This document shows, in pieces, positions 50,166-59,119 of a stretch of DNA of 64,000 nucleotides. A program made the position numbers and the translations under genes. The first letter of the stretch is position 1. The number at the start of each line of letters is the position of its first letter. The DNA is from Aquipuribacter hungaricus (GTDB lineage Bacteria; Actinomycetota; Actinomycetes; Actinomycetales; JBBAYJ01). Where the stretch lies: the NCBI RefSeq assembly GCF_042663885.1, contig NZ_JBHSXV010000001.1; one strand, 5' to 3'. Under the pieces are notes generated by a model. It did not search any database and was not told the origin of the DNA. It saw nothing but the letters and a program-made list of their open reading frames with translations.

Positions 50166-51241
50166 GCGCCCTCCCCCGTCCCGACCAGGCCGCCCTGCTC
50201 GAGGCGGTGCGCCCCGTCCCCGACGCCGGGGCCGCCGCGGCCGCGCGCCAGCGGCTCGCCGCCCTCGCCACCCCGCCGGGTGCGCTCGGCCGCATCGGCG
50301 AGACCGCCGTGTGGTGGGCCGGCGTCCGGGGCACCGCGACCCCTCCTCCGCCGCAGGAGGTGCACCTGCACGTGGTGGCCGGCGACCACGGGGTCACCAC
50401 CCGGGGAGTCTCGGCCTTCCCCGCGGCCGTGACGCCGCTCATGGTCCAGGCGTTCCTGGACGGCGGCGCCGCCGCCACGGTGCTCGCCCGCCACCTGGGC
50501 GTCCGGGTGAGGACGCACGACCTCTCCGTCGACGTCGACTGGCCCGCCGGCACCGACCCGGACCTGGTCGCCCACAAGGTCCGCCGCGGCTCGGGCAGCA
50601 TCGACACCGAGGACGCGCTCAGCCCCGCCGAGACCGACGCCGCCCTCGCCGCAGGGGCCGCCATCGCCGACGCCTCCGTCGACGCGGGCGCGGACCTGCT
50701 CGTCGTCGGCGACATGGGCATCGGCAACACCACCCCGTCCGCCGCCCTCGTCGCCGCCCTGCTGGGCCTGGGCGCCCCCACGGTCACCGGTCGCGGCACC
50801 GGTGTCGACGACGCCGGCCTGGCACGCAAGACCGAGGTCGTCGCCCTGGCCCTGGCTCGGGCGCGGGAGCGCCACGGGGCGGACCCGCTGCGGCTGCTCG
50901 GGGCGCTCGGCGGGGCCGACCTGGCCGCCATGGCCGGGATCTGCCTGCAGGCCGCCCGCCGCCGCACCCCGGTCCTGCTCGACGGGGTGGTCGTCACCGC
51001 CGCCGCGCTGGCCGCGGAACGGCTGGCCCCCGGGACCGCCGCGTGGTTCGCGGCCGGGCACCGCTCCAGCGAGCCCGCCCACACCCCGGCGCTCGCGGCG
51101 CTCGGCCTGCACCCGCTCGTCGACCTCGGGCTGCGGCTCGGCGAGGGCAGCGGGGCGCTCGTCGCGCTGCCCCTGCTGTCCGCCGCCGCGGTGCTGCTCG
51201 CCGAGACGGCGCTGCTCGCCGACGTGCTCCCGCCCGCGTGA
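50162..51241 (+). CDS. cobT: Nicotinate-nucleotide--dimethylbenzimidazole phosphoribosyltransferase
   Basis: CobT activates the lower ligand base of cobalamin by making alpha-ribazole phosphate. The 359-residue product has AVWWAGVRG, VAGDHGVTTRGVSAFPAAVT, VVGDMGIGNTTPSAALVAAL, TGRGTGVDDAGLARK and the catalytic LRLGEGSGALVAL with Glu328 in the place of Salmonella Glu317. GTG 50162 overlaps the peptidase E stop (GTGA), and its own stop overlaps cobS. This is the intact copy of two CobT family proteins in the window. The rest of cobalamin synthesis, including cobU, is not present here. Confidence 0.95.
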   Translation: MSALPRPDQAALLEAVRPVPDAGAAAAARQRLAALATPPGALGRIGETAVWWAGVRGTATPPPPQEVHLHVVAGDHGVTTRGVSAFPAAVTPLMVQAFLDGGAAATVLARHLGVRVRTHDLSVDVDWPAGTDPDLVAHKVRRGSGSIDTEDALSPAETDAALAAGAAIADASVDAGADLLVVGDMGIGNTTPSAALVAALLGLGAPTVTGRGTGVDDAGLARKTEVVALALARARERHGADPLRLLGALGGADLAAMAGICLQAARRRTPVLLDGVVVTAAALAAERLAPGTAAWFAAGHRSSEPAHTPALAALGLHPLVDLGLRLGEGSGALVALPLLSAAAVLLAETALLADVLPPA

Positions 51242-52002
51242 GGCCCGGGGCCGTCCGTGACGGCCTCCGCCTCTCCGTGGGCACGCTGACGGTGCTGCCG
51301 GTCCCCGCCCCGGTGCTCGTCGACCGGGCGGCGGCCGCGGTGGCCATGACGGGCGCGGTGCTGCCCGGCGCGGCGACCGGGCTGCTCGTCGGTGCGGTGC
51401 TCGTCGGCCTCGCGTCGCTGGGGGTCCCGCCCGCGGCGGCGGCGCTGCTCGCCCTCGGGTCGGGTGCGCTGGCGACGCGCTTCCTCCACCTCGACGGGCT
51501 CGCGGACACCACCGACGGCCTCGTCGCGTCCTGGGACCGGGACCGTGCGCTGGAGGTCATGCGGACGGGGGACGTCGGCCCGTGCGGGGCGACCGTGCTC
51601 GTCGTCGTCCTCGGCGCCCAGGCGGCGGCCCTCGCCGCGCTGGCGGACACCACGGCCCCGACGGCCCTCGCCGCCGTGACCCTGGCCTGGGCGGCCTCGC
51701 GCGCGGTGCTGCCCGTCCTCACCGCCCGGGGCACCGCGGCGGCCCGGCCCGGGGGGCTCGGCGCCGGCGTCCTCGGCTCCGTCTCGGTGCCCGTGGCGGT
51801 GCTGGTCCCGCTCGCCGTTGCAGCCGTGGCGTGGCCGGCCGCGGGCCCGCGAGGTCCGCTGGCCGTCGGGCTCGCCGTCCTGGCCGCCGGGCTGCTGGCC
51901 CGCCACGCCCACCGGCGCCTGGGCGGGCTCACCGGCGACGTGCTCGGTGCGGGTGTCGAGGTCGCCCTGCTGGCGGCGCTCGTCGTGCTGTCGGCCGGCT
52001 GA
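51238..52002 (+). CDS. cobS: Adenosylcobinamide-GDP ribazoletransferase (cobalamin synthase)
   Basis: CobS joins adenosylcobinamide-GDP and alpha-ribazole in the membrane, the last step of nucleotide loop assembly. The 254-residue product has the family motif FLHLDGLADTTDGL (about residues 81-94), then MRTGDVGPCGATVL and, near the end, RRLGGLTGDVLGAGVEV. About six membrane spans are seen. GTG 51238 overlaps the cobT stop by four bases. It ends 55 bases from the convergent MMPL gene, with only weak inverted repeats between. Confidence 0.94.
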   Translation: MRPGAVRDGLRLSVGTLTVLPVPAPVLVDRAAAAVAMTGAVLPGAATGLLVGAVLVGLASLGVPPAAAALLALGSGALATRFLHLDGLADTTDGLVASWDRDRALEVMRTGDVGPCGATVLVVVLGAQAAALAALADTTAPTALAAVTLAWAASRAVLPVLTARGTAAARPGGLGAGVLGSVSVPVAVLVPLAVAAVAWPAAGPRGPLAVGLAVLAAGLLARHAHRRLGGLTGDVLGAGVEVALLAALVVLSAG

Positions 52003-52057
52003 CGCCACGCCGGCTCCTACCGGCTGACGCGCGCCGGCGCACGACTGCACCAGCCGC

Positions 52058-54618
52058 CTAGACGGCGGGCTCCGTCGTCGTGGTCGCGTGCCGGCCGTGC
52101 GGAGTGGCCCGCAGCTCCCCCGGGGCGTCGGCACGGGCCATGGGGTGCGGCCACCACACCCGGCGGCCCAGCTCGTAGCCGAGCGCCGGCACGAGCAGCG
52201 AGCGGACGACGAAGGTGTCCAGCAGCACGCCGAAGGCGACGATGAACGCGATCTGCGCGAGGAACAGGATCGGCAGCACGCCGAGCGCCGCGAAGGTCGC
52301 CGCCAGGACGATGCCCGCGGAGGTGATGACCCCGCCGGTGACCGACAGCCCGGCGAGGATCCCGGGCCTCGTCCCGACCCGGGCCGACTCCTCCCGCACC
52401 CTCGTCATGAGGAAGATCGAGTAGTCGATGCCGAGCGCGACGAGGAACACGAAGCCGAACAGCGGCACCGCCGGGTCTGCCCCGGGGTAGCCGAGGACGT
52501 ACCGGAACACCAGCGCCGAGGCTCCGAGCGTCGCCGCGAAGGACAGGATGTTGGCGGCGAGGATGAGGGCCGGTGCCACCAGGCTGCGCAGCAGCAGGGC
52601 GAGCACGACAAAGATGACGGCGAGCACCACCGGGATGATCCGGTAGAGGTCGGCGGTCGAGACGTCGAGGACGTCGAGCTGCTGGGCCGTGGCCCCGCCG
52701 ACGAGCGCGTCCGTCGACACCTGGTCCAGGTCATCGCGCAGCCGCTGCACGGTCCCCTGGGCGGCGAGGGAGTCCGAGGGGTCGGACAGCACGGCCTCCA
52801 CCTGGACCCGGCCGTCGACCACCACGGGCTCGCCGGGGGCCCGCGGGTCGCCGCCGGCCTCGCGGGTGAGGTCGGCGGACGTGACCCCCGGGTCGTCGCC
52901 GACGACGGCGAGGGCGGCCTCGGCGTCCGCCTCGTCGACGAGCACGTAGGTCGGCGAGCTGGAGCCGGCCGGGAAGTGCGCGGCGAGCACCTCGCCGCCG
53001 CTGACGGACTCCACCTCGACGAGGAACACGTCGGACTGGGCGACCCCGTCCGCGTCGAGCAGGGGGAGGAACGCGGCCAGGGCCCCGAGCACCACGACGG
53101 TGCTCACCCACACCGCGCGCGGCCGGCGCCCGACCAGGCGGGCCACGCGCGCCCACACCCCGGTCTGCGCGGTGTCGCTGCTGCCCACGTGGGGCTCGAC
53201 CGGCCAGAACACCCAGCGCCCGCCCTCGCCCGCCCGGCCCTCGGCGACGCGGCGACGGGTGCGCCGGCGCAGCCGCAGGCCGACCAGGACGCTCAGGCCC
53301 AGGCCGAGCAGCGCCCCGGCGACCCCCACCCCGGCCACGACCGGGGTGCCCGCCCCGAGCAACCCCGCCACCAGCGCCGGCACCCCGCCCGCGAGGCCGA
53401 GGACGAGGAGCACGACGACGGGACCGGGGAGCAGGAGCACGGCGGGCAGGAAGGTGAGCGCGGACAGCATCGCGGCGACGATGCCCACCGAGGCCACGGG
53501 CCCCAGGCCGCGGTTGCTGCCCAGGTCGGACAGCAGCAGGCACAGCAGCCCGAGCACCACGGTGGTGCCCGAGGCGACGACGGGCTCGAAGGCGCGGCGC
53601 CAGGCGATCCCCATGGCCCGGTACGGGTCGTCGTGGCGGCGCAGCTCCTCGCGGTACCGGCTCACCAGGAGCAGGGCGTAGTCGGTCGCGGCACCCACGA
53701 CGAGGATGAAGAGGATGCCCTGGGACTGGCCGTTGAGGCCGACGACGTCCTCGGCGGCGAGCAGGTAGACGACGACGCTCGCTGCGCACAGCGCGAAGAC
53801 GGCCGAGAAGATGACGAGGAAGGGCAGCGCCGGGCTGCGGTACACGAGCAGGAGGATGACGAGGACGGCGCCGAGCGCCACCCCCAGCAGGATGCCGTCG
53901 ATCTCGCCGAAGGCCTCCGCGAAGTCGGACGTGGCCCCGGCCGGGCCGGCGACGTAGCTGTCGAGCCCCTCGGGCAGCTGCTCGCCGTCCGCCTCGCGCA
54001 GCGCCGCGACGACCGCGGCCGCCCCGGTCTCGCCGTCCTCGAGCGTCTCCTCCGCGGTGGCGGAGTGATCGGCACGACGAGGAGCACCGCCTCGCCGTCC
54101 TCGGACGGGACCACGGGCAGACCGCCCGCCGGGGGTCCGGGAGCAGCTGGTGCCGCGGGTACGGCCGGCGCGTCGGGTGCGTCGGGTGCGGCGGGCGCGG
54201 CGGCCGGCACGTCGGGCAGCAGGAGCAGCTCGCCCACCGTGGTGTCGGCCAGGTCGTCGTCCTCGGTGCCGACGACCAGCGGCAGGTCGGGCACCCCGGC
54301 CGCGAACGTCGCGACGGCCTCGGTCTGCGCGGGCGTCAGCGGCGTGCCGTCGGCGGACTCCACGACGACCAGGGCCGGGAAGGTGTCGTCGTCGGCGAAC
54401 CCCTCGGCGAGGGCGCTGAGCTCCGTGGACTCCACCCCGTCCGGCAGGAAGGCCGCGGCGTCGTTCTCCTGCACCTCGGCCAGCCGCCCCTGGAACGGCC
54501 CGCCGACAGCGGCGACCGCGAGCCAGACCAGCAGCAGGAGCGCCGGCACCAGCCAGCGACGGCGACGCGCCCGGGCGCCGTCGTCGGCGGTGCGGTGCGA
54601 GGTGCGGTCGGTACCCAC
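52058..54618 (-). pseudogene. MMPL/RND-family transporter, frameshifted
   Basis: This is a single MMPL exporter gene of about 850 codons whose frame shifts between 54066 and 54067. The first part, from GTG 54618, holds the first membrane span and the start of the periplasmic loop up to EAVLLVVPI; the rest continues in a frame one base off, with SATAEETLEDGETG directly after, and encodes about 668 residues with the 11 or so remaining spans, including FGFVFLVALGIDYSIFLMTR. One missing base between ATC and TCC codons explains it. Coding quality is good on both sides, so the change is recent or a sequencing error. It is divergent from marR, a likely regulator. The substrate is unknown. Confidence 0.85.
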
Positions 54619-54635
54619 GGCGTCAGCCCCAGTCT

Positions 54636-54664
54636 CTACGTATGCGAACGATCAGCACACGTAG
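54636..54664. promoter_or_regulatory. Candidate MarR operator between marR and the MMPL gene
   Basis: CTACGTATGC and GCACACGTAG form an inverted repeat with nine of ten bases matching and a nine-base spacer, in the 103-base region between the divergent genes. That is the classic place and form for a MarR-type operator controlling both. Confidence 0.6.
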
Positions 54665-54721
54665 GGTATCCCCCGTGACCACCGTGACGCGAGCGCGGGC
54701 GGGGCGGCTAGCGTCGTCCCC

Positions 54722-55282
54722 GTGCCTGCAGCCCGCACGAGCCCGGCCCACGAGGGCACCGGCGGCACCGCCGCGCCCGCCGGCCCCGCCGTCGACGGAC
54801 CCCCTCCCGGGACCGACGGGCCGGACGCCGTGACGACTGCGCCCACCGCCGGCGACCATCCCTCCGGCTGGCCGACCGGGCGCCTGCTGTCGACGGCCGC
54901 GAGGCTGGTCGAGCAGCGGTGGAACGAGGCCCTGGCGCGCTTCGACCTCACCCACGCCGGCTTCGGCGTGGTCGCGCACCTCATGGCCGGGCCCCTGTCG
55001 CAGCACCAGGTGGCAGGGCTGACGAAGGTGGAGGACCAGACCATCTCCCGCACCCTGGACAAGCTGGAGCGGCAGGGCCACGTCCGCCGCGAGCTGGACG
55101 CCACGGACCGCCGCCGGCGCGTCGTCACCGTCACCCCCGAGGGCCGCCGGGCGTTCGCCGCCATCGCCGCCTCGGGGATGGACCTGGAGATGGTGGACGA
55201 CCGCGTGGCCGAGCACTGCGACCTCGACGACTTCCGCGCCGCGCTCGTCGCGCTGCTGGAGCCGGGGACGGACGCGCCGTGA
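54722..55282 (+). CDS. MarR-family transcriptional regulator
   Basis: A 186-residue winged-helix regulator. Residues 1-50 are proline/glycine-rich and variable; a GTG near residue 37 is an alternative start. The core has RLVEQRWNEALARFDLTHAGF, recognition helix VEDQTISRTLDKLERQGHV and wing ELDATDRRRRVVTVTPEGRR, as in MarR proteins. It is divergent from the MMPL exporter, fitting repression of a pump relieved by a ligand. Its TGA overlaps the lipB GTG by four bases, so lipB is translated from the same messenger, which is unusual. Confidence 0.9.
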   Translation: MPAARTSPAHEGTGGTAAPAGPAVDGPPPGTDGPDAVTTAPTAGDHPSGWPTGRLLSTAARLVEQRWNEALARFDLTHAGFGVVAHLMAGPLSQHQVAGLTKVEDQTISRTLDKLERQGHVRRELDATDRRRRVVTVTPEGRRAFAAIAASGMDLEMVDDRVAEHCDLDDFRAALVALLEPGTDAP

Positions 55283-55917
55283 GCGACGTCGTCGTCCGCC
55301 GCCTCGACGGCCTCGTGCCGTACCTGGACGGCTGGGAGCTGCAGCGCCAGGAGCACGCCGCCGTCGCCGACGGGGCACCCGGCCGCCTGCTCCTGCTGCA
55401 GCACGAGGCGGTCTACACCGCGGGCAAGCGCACCCACCGTGACGACCGGCCCACCGACGGGACACCCGTGGTCGACGTCGACCGCGGCGGGAGGATCACG
55501 TGGCACGGCCCGGGCCAGCTCGTCGGCTACCCGGTCGTCCGGCTGCCCGACCCGGTCGACGTCGTGGCGCACGTGCGGCGCCTCGAGGAGGCGCTCATCG
55601 CCGTGTGCGCGGGCCTGGGGCTGGCCACCGAGCGCGTCGAGGGCCGGTCCGGGGTCTGGGTCCGGGGCGACGGCTCCCCCGGGCCCTCCGGCCAGGACCG
55701 CAAGGTCGCCGCGATCGGCATCCGCGTCGCCCGGGGTGTCACCATGCACGGCTTCGCGCTCAACTGCGACTGCGACCTGTCGTGGGCGGACCCGATCGTG
55801 CCCTGCGGCATCGACGACGCCGGGGTGACGTCGCTGACCGCAGAGCTGGGCCGCCGCGTGACGGTCGCAGACGTGGTGGACGACGTCGAGCGCGAGGTCC
55901 TACGCGTCCTGCCCTGA
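55279..55917 (+). CDS. lipB: Octanoyltransferase LipB
   Basis: LipB transfers octanoate from acyl carrier protein to lipoyl domains. The 212-residue product has the HRDDRPTDGTPVVDVDRGGR segment ending at GRITWHGPGQLVGYPVV, catalytic Lys142 in RKVAAIGIRV, then GVTMHGFALN and Cys176 in VPCGIDDAGVTSL. GTG 55279 overlaps marR. Its products would be SucB and GcvH-type proteins. lipA follows 3.2 kb later on the same strand; in many actinobacteria the two genes are adjacent, so a minus-strand operon separates them here. Confidence 0.95.
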   Translation: MSDVVVRRLDGLVPYLDGWELQRQEHAAVADGAPGRLLLLQHEAVYTAGKRTHRDDRPTDGTPVVDVDRGGRITWHGPGQLVGYPVVRLPDPVDVVAHVRRLEEALIAVCAGLGLATERVEGRSGVWVRGDGSPGPSGQDRKVAAIGIRVARGVTMHGFALNCDCDLSWADPIVPCGIDDAGVTSLTAELGRRVTVADVVDDVEREVLRVLP

Positions 55918-55940
55918 CCGGCCGGGCAGGAGCGTCGGGC

Positions 55941-55958
55941 GAGGCGCTGAGGCGCCTC
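55941..55958. terminator. Small hairpin between lipB and the PAP2 gene
   Basis: GAGGCGC and GCGCCTC form a 7-bp stem around TGAG in the 54-base gap between two convergent stop codons. It is short; its role as terminator is plausible only. Confidence 0.4.
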
Positions 55959-55971
55959 CCCGGGGGGCCGC

Positions 55972-57045
55972 TCAGGCGGCGAGCAGCTCCGAGGTCCGCG
56001 CCTCGGCTCGCACCCGCGGCCGGGACAGCGGGCCGGTGCGGCCGGTCATCAGCGCCGCGAGCCACACGGCGGCCCCGCCGAGCAGGACGCCGGCGACGAC
56101 GTCGAGCACGTAGTGCCAGCCGAAGTACACGGTGGCCAGGGCGGTGAGGACGAAGAAGACCCACATCCCCCAGCGGACGAACGAGGGCATCCGGCACAGG
56201 GTCGCGATGAGGGCGGCGGTGAACACGATCGACGTGTGCAGCGACGCGAAGGCCGCGATGCCGTGGACCGACTGGGTGGCGTGCGGGTCGGTGAGGACCT
56301 CGACGCGGTTGCCCCACAGCGCGTCCTGCAGGCCGGTCACGGCCGTGGTCGGCAGGTCGAAGAAGCGGTACGGCTCGACGTAGATCGGCCCGAGGGACGG
56401 CAGCGCGTAGTAGCTGAGGGTCCCGAAGATCCAGTTGAGGCTGAGGGCGGAGGCGTACCAGGCGCCGCGCGACAGGTCGTCGGACCACACCAGCGCCGCC
56501 GCGAGCGAGGCCGGCACGAAGGGCAGGAAGACCATGTACGTGGCCGACAGCAGGTCGGCGCTGACGCCGGTGCCGAGCAGGTCGTGGAGCAGGTCACCGG
56601 GCTGCGTGCCGCCGGTGAACCACAGGTCCGAGCCGACGAGCCAGCGGTCGTAGAGGTCCTGGTTGACGAACGGCAGGAAACTCTTGAGGTTCCGGTAGGC
56701 CACGTAGGAGATGTAGAAGCTGGCCAGCCCGGCGGCGACGACCGCGACCCGGCGCCCGGACAGGCGCTCCCGCGCCACGTCGCGCACGACGGCGGCCAGG
56801 GGCCGGCGCGTGCGCCACACCCGCAGCCCCACCCTGGGGACCAGGTCGAGCAGCATCATCCCGGCGGCGATGAGGGGCAGCCGGACGTAGCTCGGGCCCA
56901 GCAGGCCGTCGGGGTCGCGCAGCGGCAGGCCCTGGGCCCACGCGGTCACGAGCATGAGGACGCCGAAGGCGAGCGTGGTGGCGAGCGTGACACCGAGCAG
57001 GCGCTGCCACGCGGCCACGGGGACAGCAGTCTGGTCGGTGAACAT
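55972..57045 (-). CDS. PAP2-family membrane phosphatase
   Basis: A 357-residue integral membrane protein with about six spans and the AUR1/IPC-synthase-like PAP2 layout. The motifs are YYALPSLGP in the middle, SLHTSIVFTAAL with the first catalytic histidine, and YFGWHYVLDVVAG with the second histidine and aspartate. The usual KxxxxxxRP first motif is not obvious, as in the inositol phosphotransferase subgroup. ATG 57045 shares a base with the nucleoside hydrolase stop. It may transfer or remove a phosphate group on a lipid; substrate is unknown. Confidence 0.83.
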   Translation of the reverse strand: MFTDQTAVPVAAWQRLLGVTLATTLAFGVLMLVTAWAQGLPLRDPDGLLGPSYVRLPLIAAGMMLLDLVPRVGLRVWRTRRPLAAVVRDVARERLSGRRVAVVAAGLASFYISYVAYRNLKSFLPFVNQDLYDRWLVGSDLWFTGGTQPGDLLHDLLGTGVSADLLSATYMVFLPFVPASLAAALVWSDDLSRGAWYASALSLNWIFGTLSYYALPSLGPIYVEPYRFFDLPTTAVTGLQDALWGNRVEVLTDPHATQSVHGIAAFASLHTSIVFTAALIATLCRMPSFVRWGMWVFFVLTALATVYFGWHYVLDVVAGVLLGGAAVWLAALMTGRTGPLSRPRVRAEARTSELLAA

Positions 57046-58100
57046 CAGGTGAAATGTACAGGGGGAGCCGCTCCCCCACCCGTCGACGCGCTGTGGTAAT
57101 GGTCACGCAGTGTCGCCAGCCAGACGGCCGCCACGGCGGGCCCGTCGATCTCCTCGTGCACGGTGACGGGGTGGCCGTGCCACAGCCGGTCCCGGCCGCC
57201 GCGGCGCCGGTCGACGACCGTGGCCCCCCGGGCGGGGCCGTCCCCGGTCTCCACGGCGACGTCGCGGACCTCGGTGCGGACCAGGTCGGGCCGGACCAGC
57301 GCGACCACCGCGCCGGCGTCGCCCAGGCAGGCGTCGTCGGTCCCGCTGCGCGCGGCGGAGGCGTGGCAGAGCTCGCCCGCCAGCCGCAGCGCCGGGTGCT
57401 GCTCCGCGCGCAGCGCGTCGATGTCGGCACGGGGCAGGCGGACGTGCTCGAACACCTCCAGGCCGTACATGGCCACCGGCACCCCGGAGGAGACGACGGC
57501 GGCCGCGGCCTCGGGGTCGTGGTGCACGTTGAACTCGGCCGCCGCGGTGACGTTGCCGCCCACGCCGCTGCCCCCCATGAGGTGGACCAGGCGGAGCCGT
57601 CCGGCGGCGGCCGGGTCGCCGGTCAGCATGGCGGCCACCGTGGTCTGCGGCCCCAGCGGGACGAGGGTGAGCGGGTCGCCGGCGTCGGCCAGCGCGACGG
57701 CGAGGCCGGCGAGGGCCTCCACGGCGTGCTCGGGACGGACGGGCCGCGCGGCGACCTCGGGGCGGCAGCCCATGAGGCCGTCGACGCCGTGCCACGCCTC
57801 GGCCGGCGGCCGGGGCCCGGACAGCGGGTGGGCGTGCCCGCGGTGCACCGGCACGTCCGACCCGGCGACCGCGAGCACCGCCGTCGTGTTCGCCGTGACC
57901 GCGTCCAGGTCGGCGTTGCCGCCCACGCAGGTCACCAGCCGCAGGTCCACGAGCGGGCTGGCCACCGCGAACAGCAGGGCGAGCGCGTCGTCGACGCCGG
58001 TGTCCACGTCCAGCGCGACGGGCCGGGGCGCGGCAGGACCGCCGGTCACCACGCCGTCGACCACGCCGTCGACCGCGCCGTCGGCCCCACCGTCCACCAC
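57045..58100 (-). CDS. Nucleoside hydrolase (inosine/uridine-preferring type)
   Basis: A 351-residue N-ribosyl hydrolase. The calcium-binding signature is DVDTGVDDALAL, with Asp31, Asp33, Asp37 and Asp38; VPVHRGHAHPL, HLMGGSGVGGNVTAAAEFNVHHDPEAA (in two parts) and the late DDACLGDAGAVVAL region with an aspartate follow the family plan. The first 24 residues are a DGVV-repeat stretch of little complexity. GTG 58100 or the GTG next to it is the start. It lies ten bases after the LLM gene and overlaps the PAP2 gene, so a three-gene operon is likely. It probably salvages purine or pyrimidine nucleosides. Confidence 0.88.
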   Translation of the reverse strand: MVDGGADGAVDGVVDGVVTGGPAAPRPVALDVDTGVDDALALLFAVASPLVDLRLVTCVGGNADLDAVTANTTAVLAVAGSDVPVHRGHAHPLSGPRPPAEAWHGVDGLMGCRPEVAARPVRPEHAVEALAGLAVALADAGDPLTLVPLGPQTTVAAMLTGDPAAAGRLRLVHLMGGSGVGGNVTAAAEFNVHHDPEAAAAVVSSGVPVAMYGLEVFEHVRLPRADIDALRAEQHPALRLAGELCHASAARSGTDDACLGDAGAVVALVRPDLVRTEVRDVAVETGDGPARGATVVDRRRGGRDRLWHGHPVTVHEEIDGPAVAAVWLATLRDHYHSASTGGGAAPPVHFT

Positions 58101-58110
58101 GTCGACCGCC

Positions 58111-59040
58111 TCAGCGCAGGGCGGGGGCGACGGCGTCGGCGACGAGGCGGAGGTGGTCGAGGTCGTGCAGGTCGAGCACCTGCAGGTACACCCGCTCGCA
58201 GCCCAGGTCGGCCCAGCGCCGCAGCGTCTCCACCGCCTCGTCCGGGGTCCCGGCCACCCCGTTCGCCCGCAGCTCGTCGGCGTCGCGGCCGATCGCGGCC
58301 GCGCGCCGGTCGACCTCGGCGTCGTCCTGGCCGACGCAGAGCACGAGCGCGGCGGACAGGGTCATGGTCGCCGGGTCGCGGTCGACGTCCTCGCAGGCCC
58401 GGCGCACGCGGTCGAAGGCCGCGACAGCCTCCTCGGCCGGCGCGAACGGCACGTTGAACTCGTCGGCGTAGGCGGCGGCGAGGCGCGGGGTGCGTCTGGC
58501 CCCGGTCCCGCCGAGCAGGACGGGCACCTTCTCCTGCACGGGCTTAGGCAGCGCCGGGGAGTCCACGAGCGTCCAGTGCTCGCCCTCGAAGCCGAACGTG
58601 GCCCCGACCGGGGTCGCCCACAGCCCCGTGATGATCGCCAGCTGCTCCTCGTACCGGTCGAAGCGCTCCCCCAGCGACGGGAACGGCAGCCCGTAGGCCG
58701 TGTGCTCCTCGGCGTACCAGCCCGAGCCCAGGCCGAGCTCGACCCGGCCCCCGGACATCTGGTCGACCTGCGCCACGGTGATCGCCAGCGGGCCGGGGTG
58801 CCGGAACGTCGCCGCGGTCACCAGCGTCCCCAGCCGGATCGTCGAGGTCTCCCGGGCCAGGCCCGCAAGCGTCGTCCAGGCGTCGGTGGGTCCGGGCAGG
58901 CCGTCGCCGCCGCCCATCGCGAGGTAGTGGTCGGAGCGGAAGAAGGCGCCGTAGCCGCACTCCTCCGCGGTCCTGGCGACGGCCAGCAGGTCGTCGTACG
59001 TGGCGCCCTGCTGGGGCTCGGTGAAGACGCGCAGCTCCAT
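58111..59040 (-). CDS. LLM-class F420-dependent oxidoreductase
   Basis: A 309-residue luciferase-like TIM-barrel protein of the TIGR03560 type. It begins MELRVFTEPQQGATYDDLL at ATG 59040, has GAFFRSDHYLAMG, LGTLVTAATFRHPGPLAITVAQVDQMSGGRVELGLGSGW (read in parts) and VPVLLGGTGARRTPRLAA, the usual cofactor and substrate regions. These enzymes use F420 rather than FMN in actinobacteria. It is divergent from lipA by 79 bases and first in an operon with nucleoside hydrolase and PAP2 genes. The substrate is not known. Confidence 0.87.
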   Translation of the reverse strand: MELRVFTEPQQGATYDDLLAVARTAEECGYGAFFRSDHYLAMGGGDGLPGPTDAWTTLAGLARETSTIRLGTLVTAATFRHPGPLAITVAQVDQMSGGRVELGLGSGWYAEEHTAYGLPFPSLGERFDRYEEQLAIITGLWATPVGATFGFEGEHWTLVDSPALPKPVQEKVPVLLGGTGARRTPRLAAAYADEFNVPFAPAEEAVAAFDRVRRACEDVDRDPATMTLSAALVLCVGQDDAEVDRRAAAIGRDADELRANGVAGTPDEAVETLRRWADLGCERVYLQVLDLHDLDHLRLVADAVAPALR

Positions 59041-59119
59041 GACGACGACCCTAGGCGCGTGGGCCAGGTCACGGCTGCCGGTGCGGCCCGCCCGCGCACG
59101 GCGGCGTACCGTTGCCGGC

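Noticed and set aside
52058..53881. A separate 607-residue MMPL gene starting at 53881
   Set aside because: The same frame carries MMPL sequence further upstream to 54064, and the missing N-terminus is in the neighbouring frame, so it is one gene with a frameshift.
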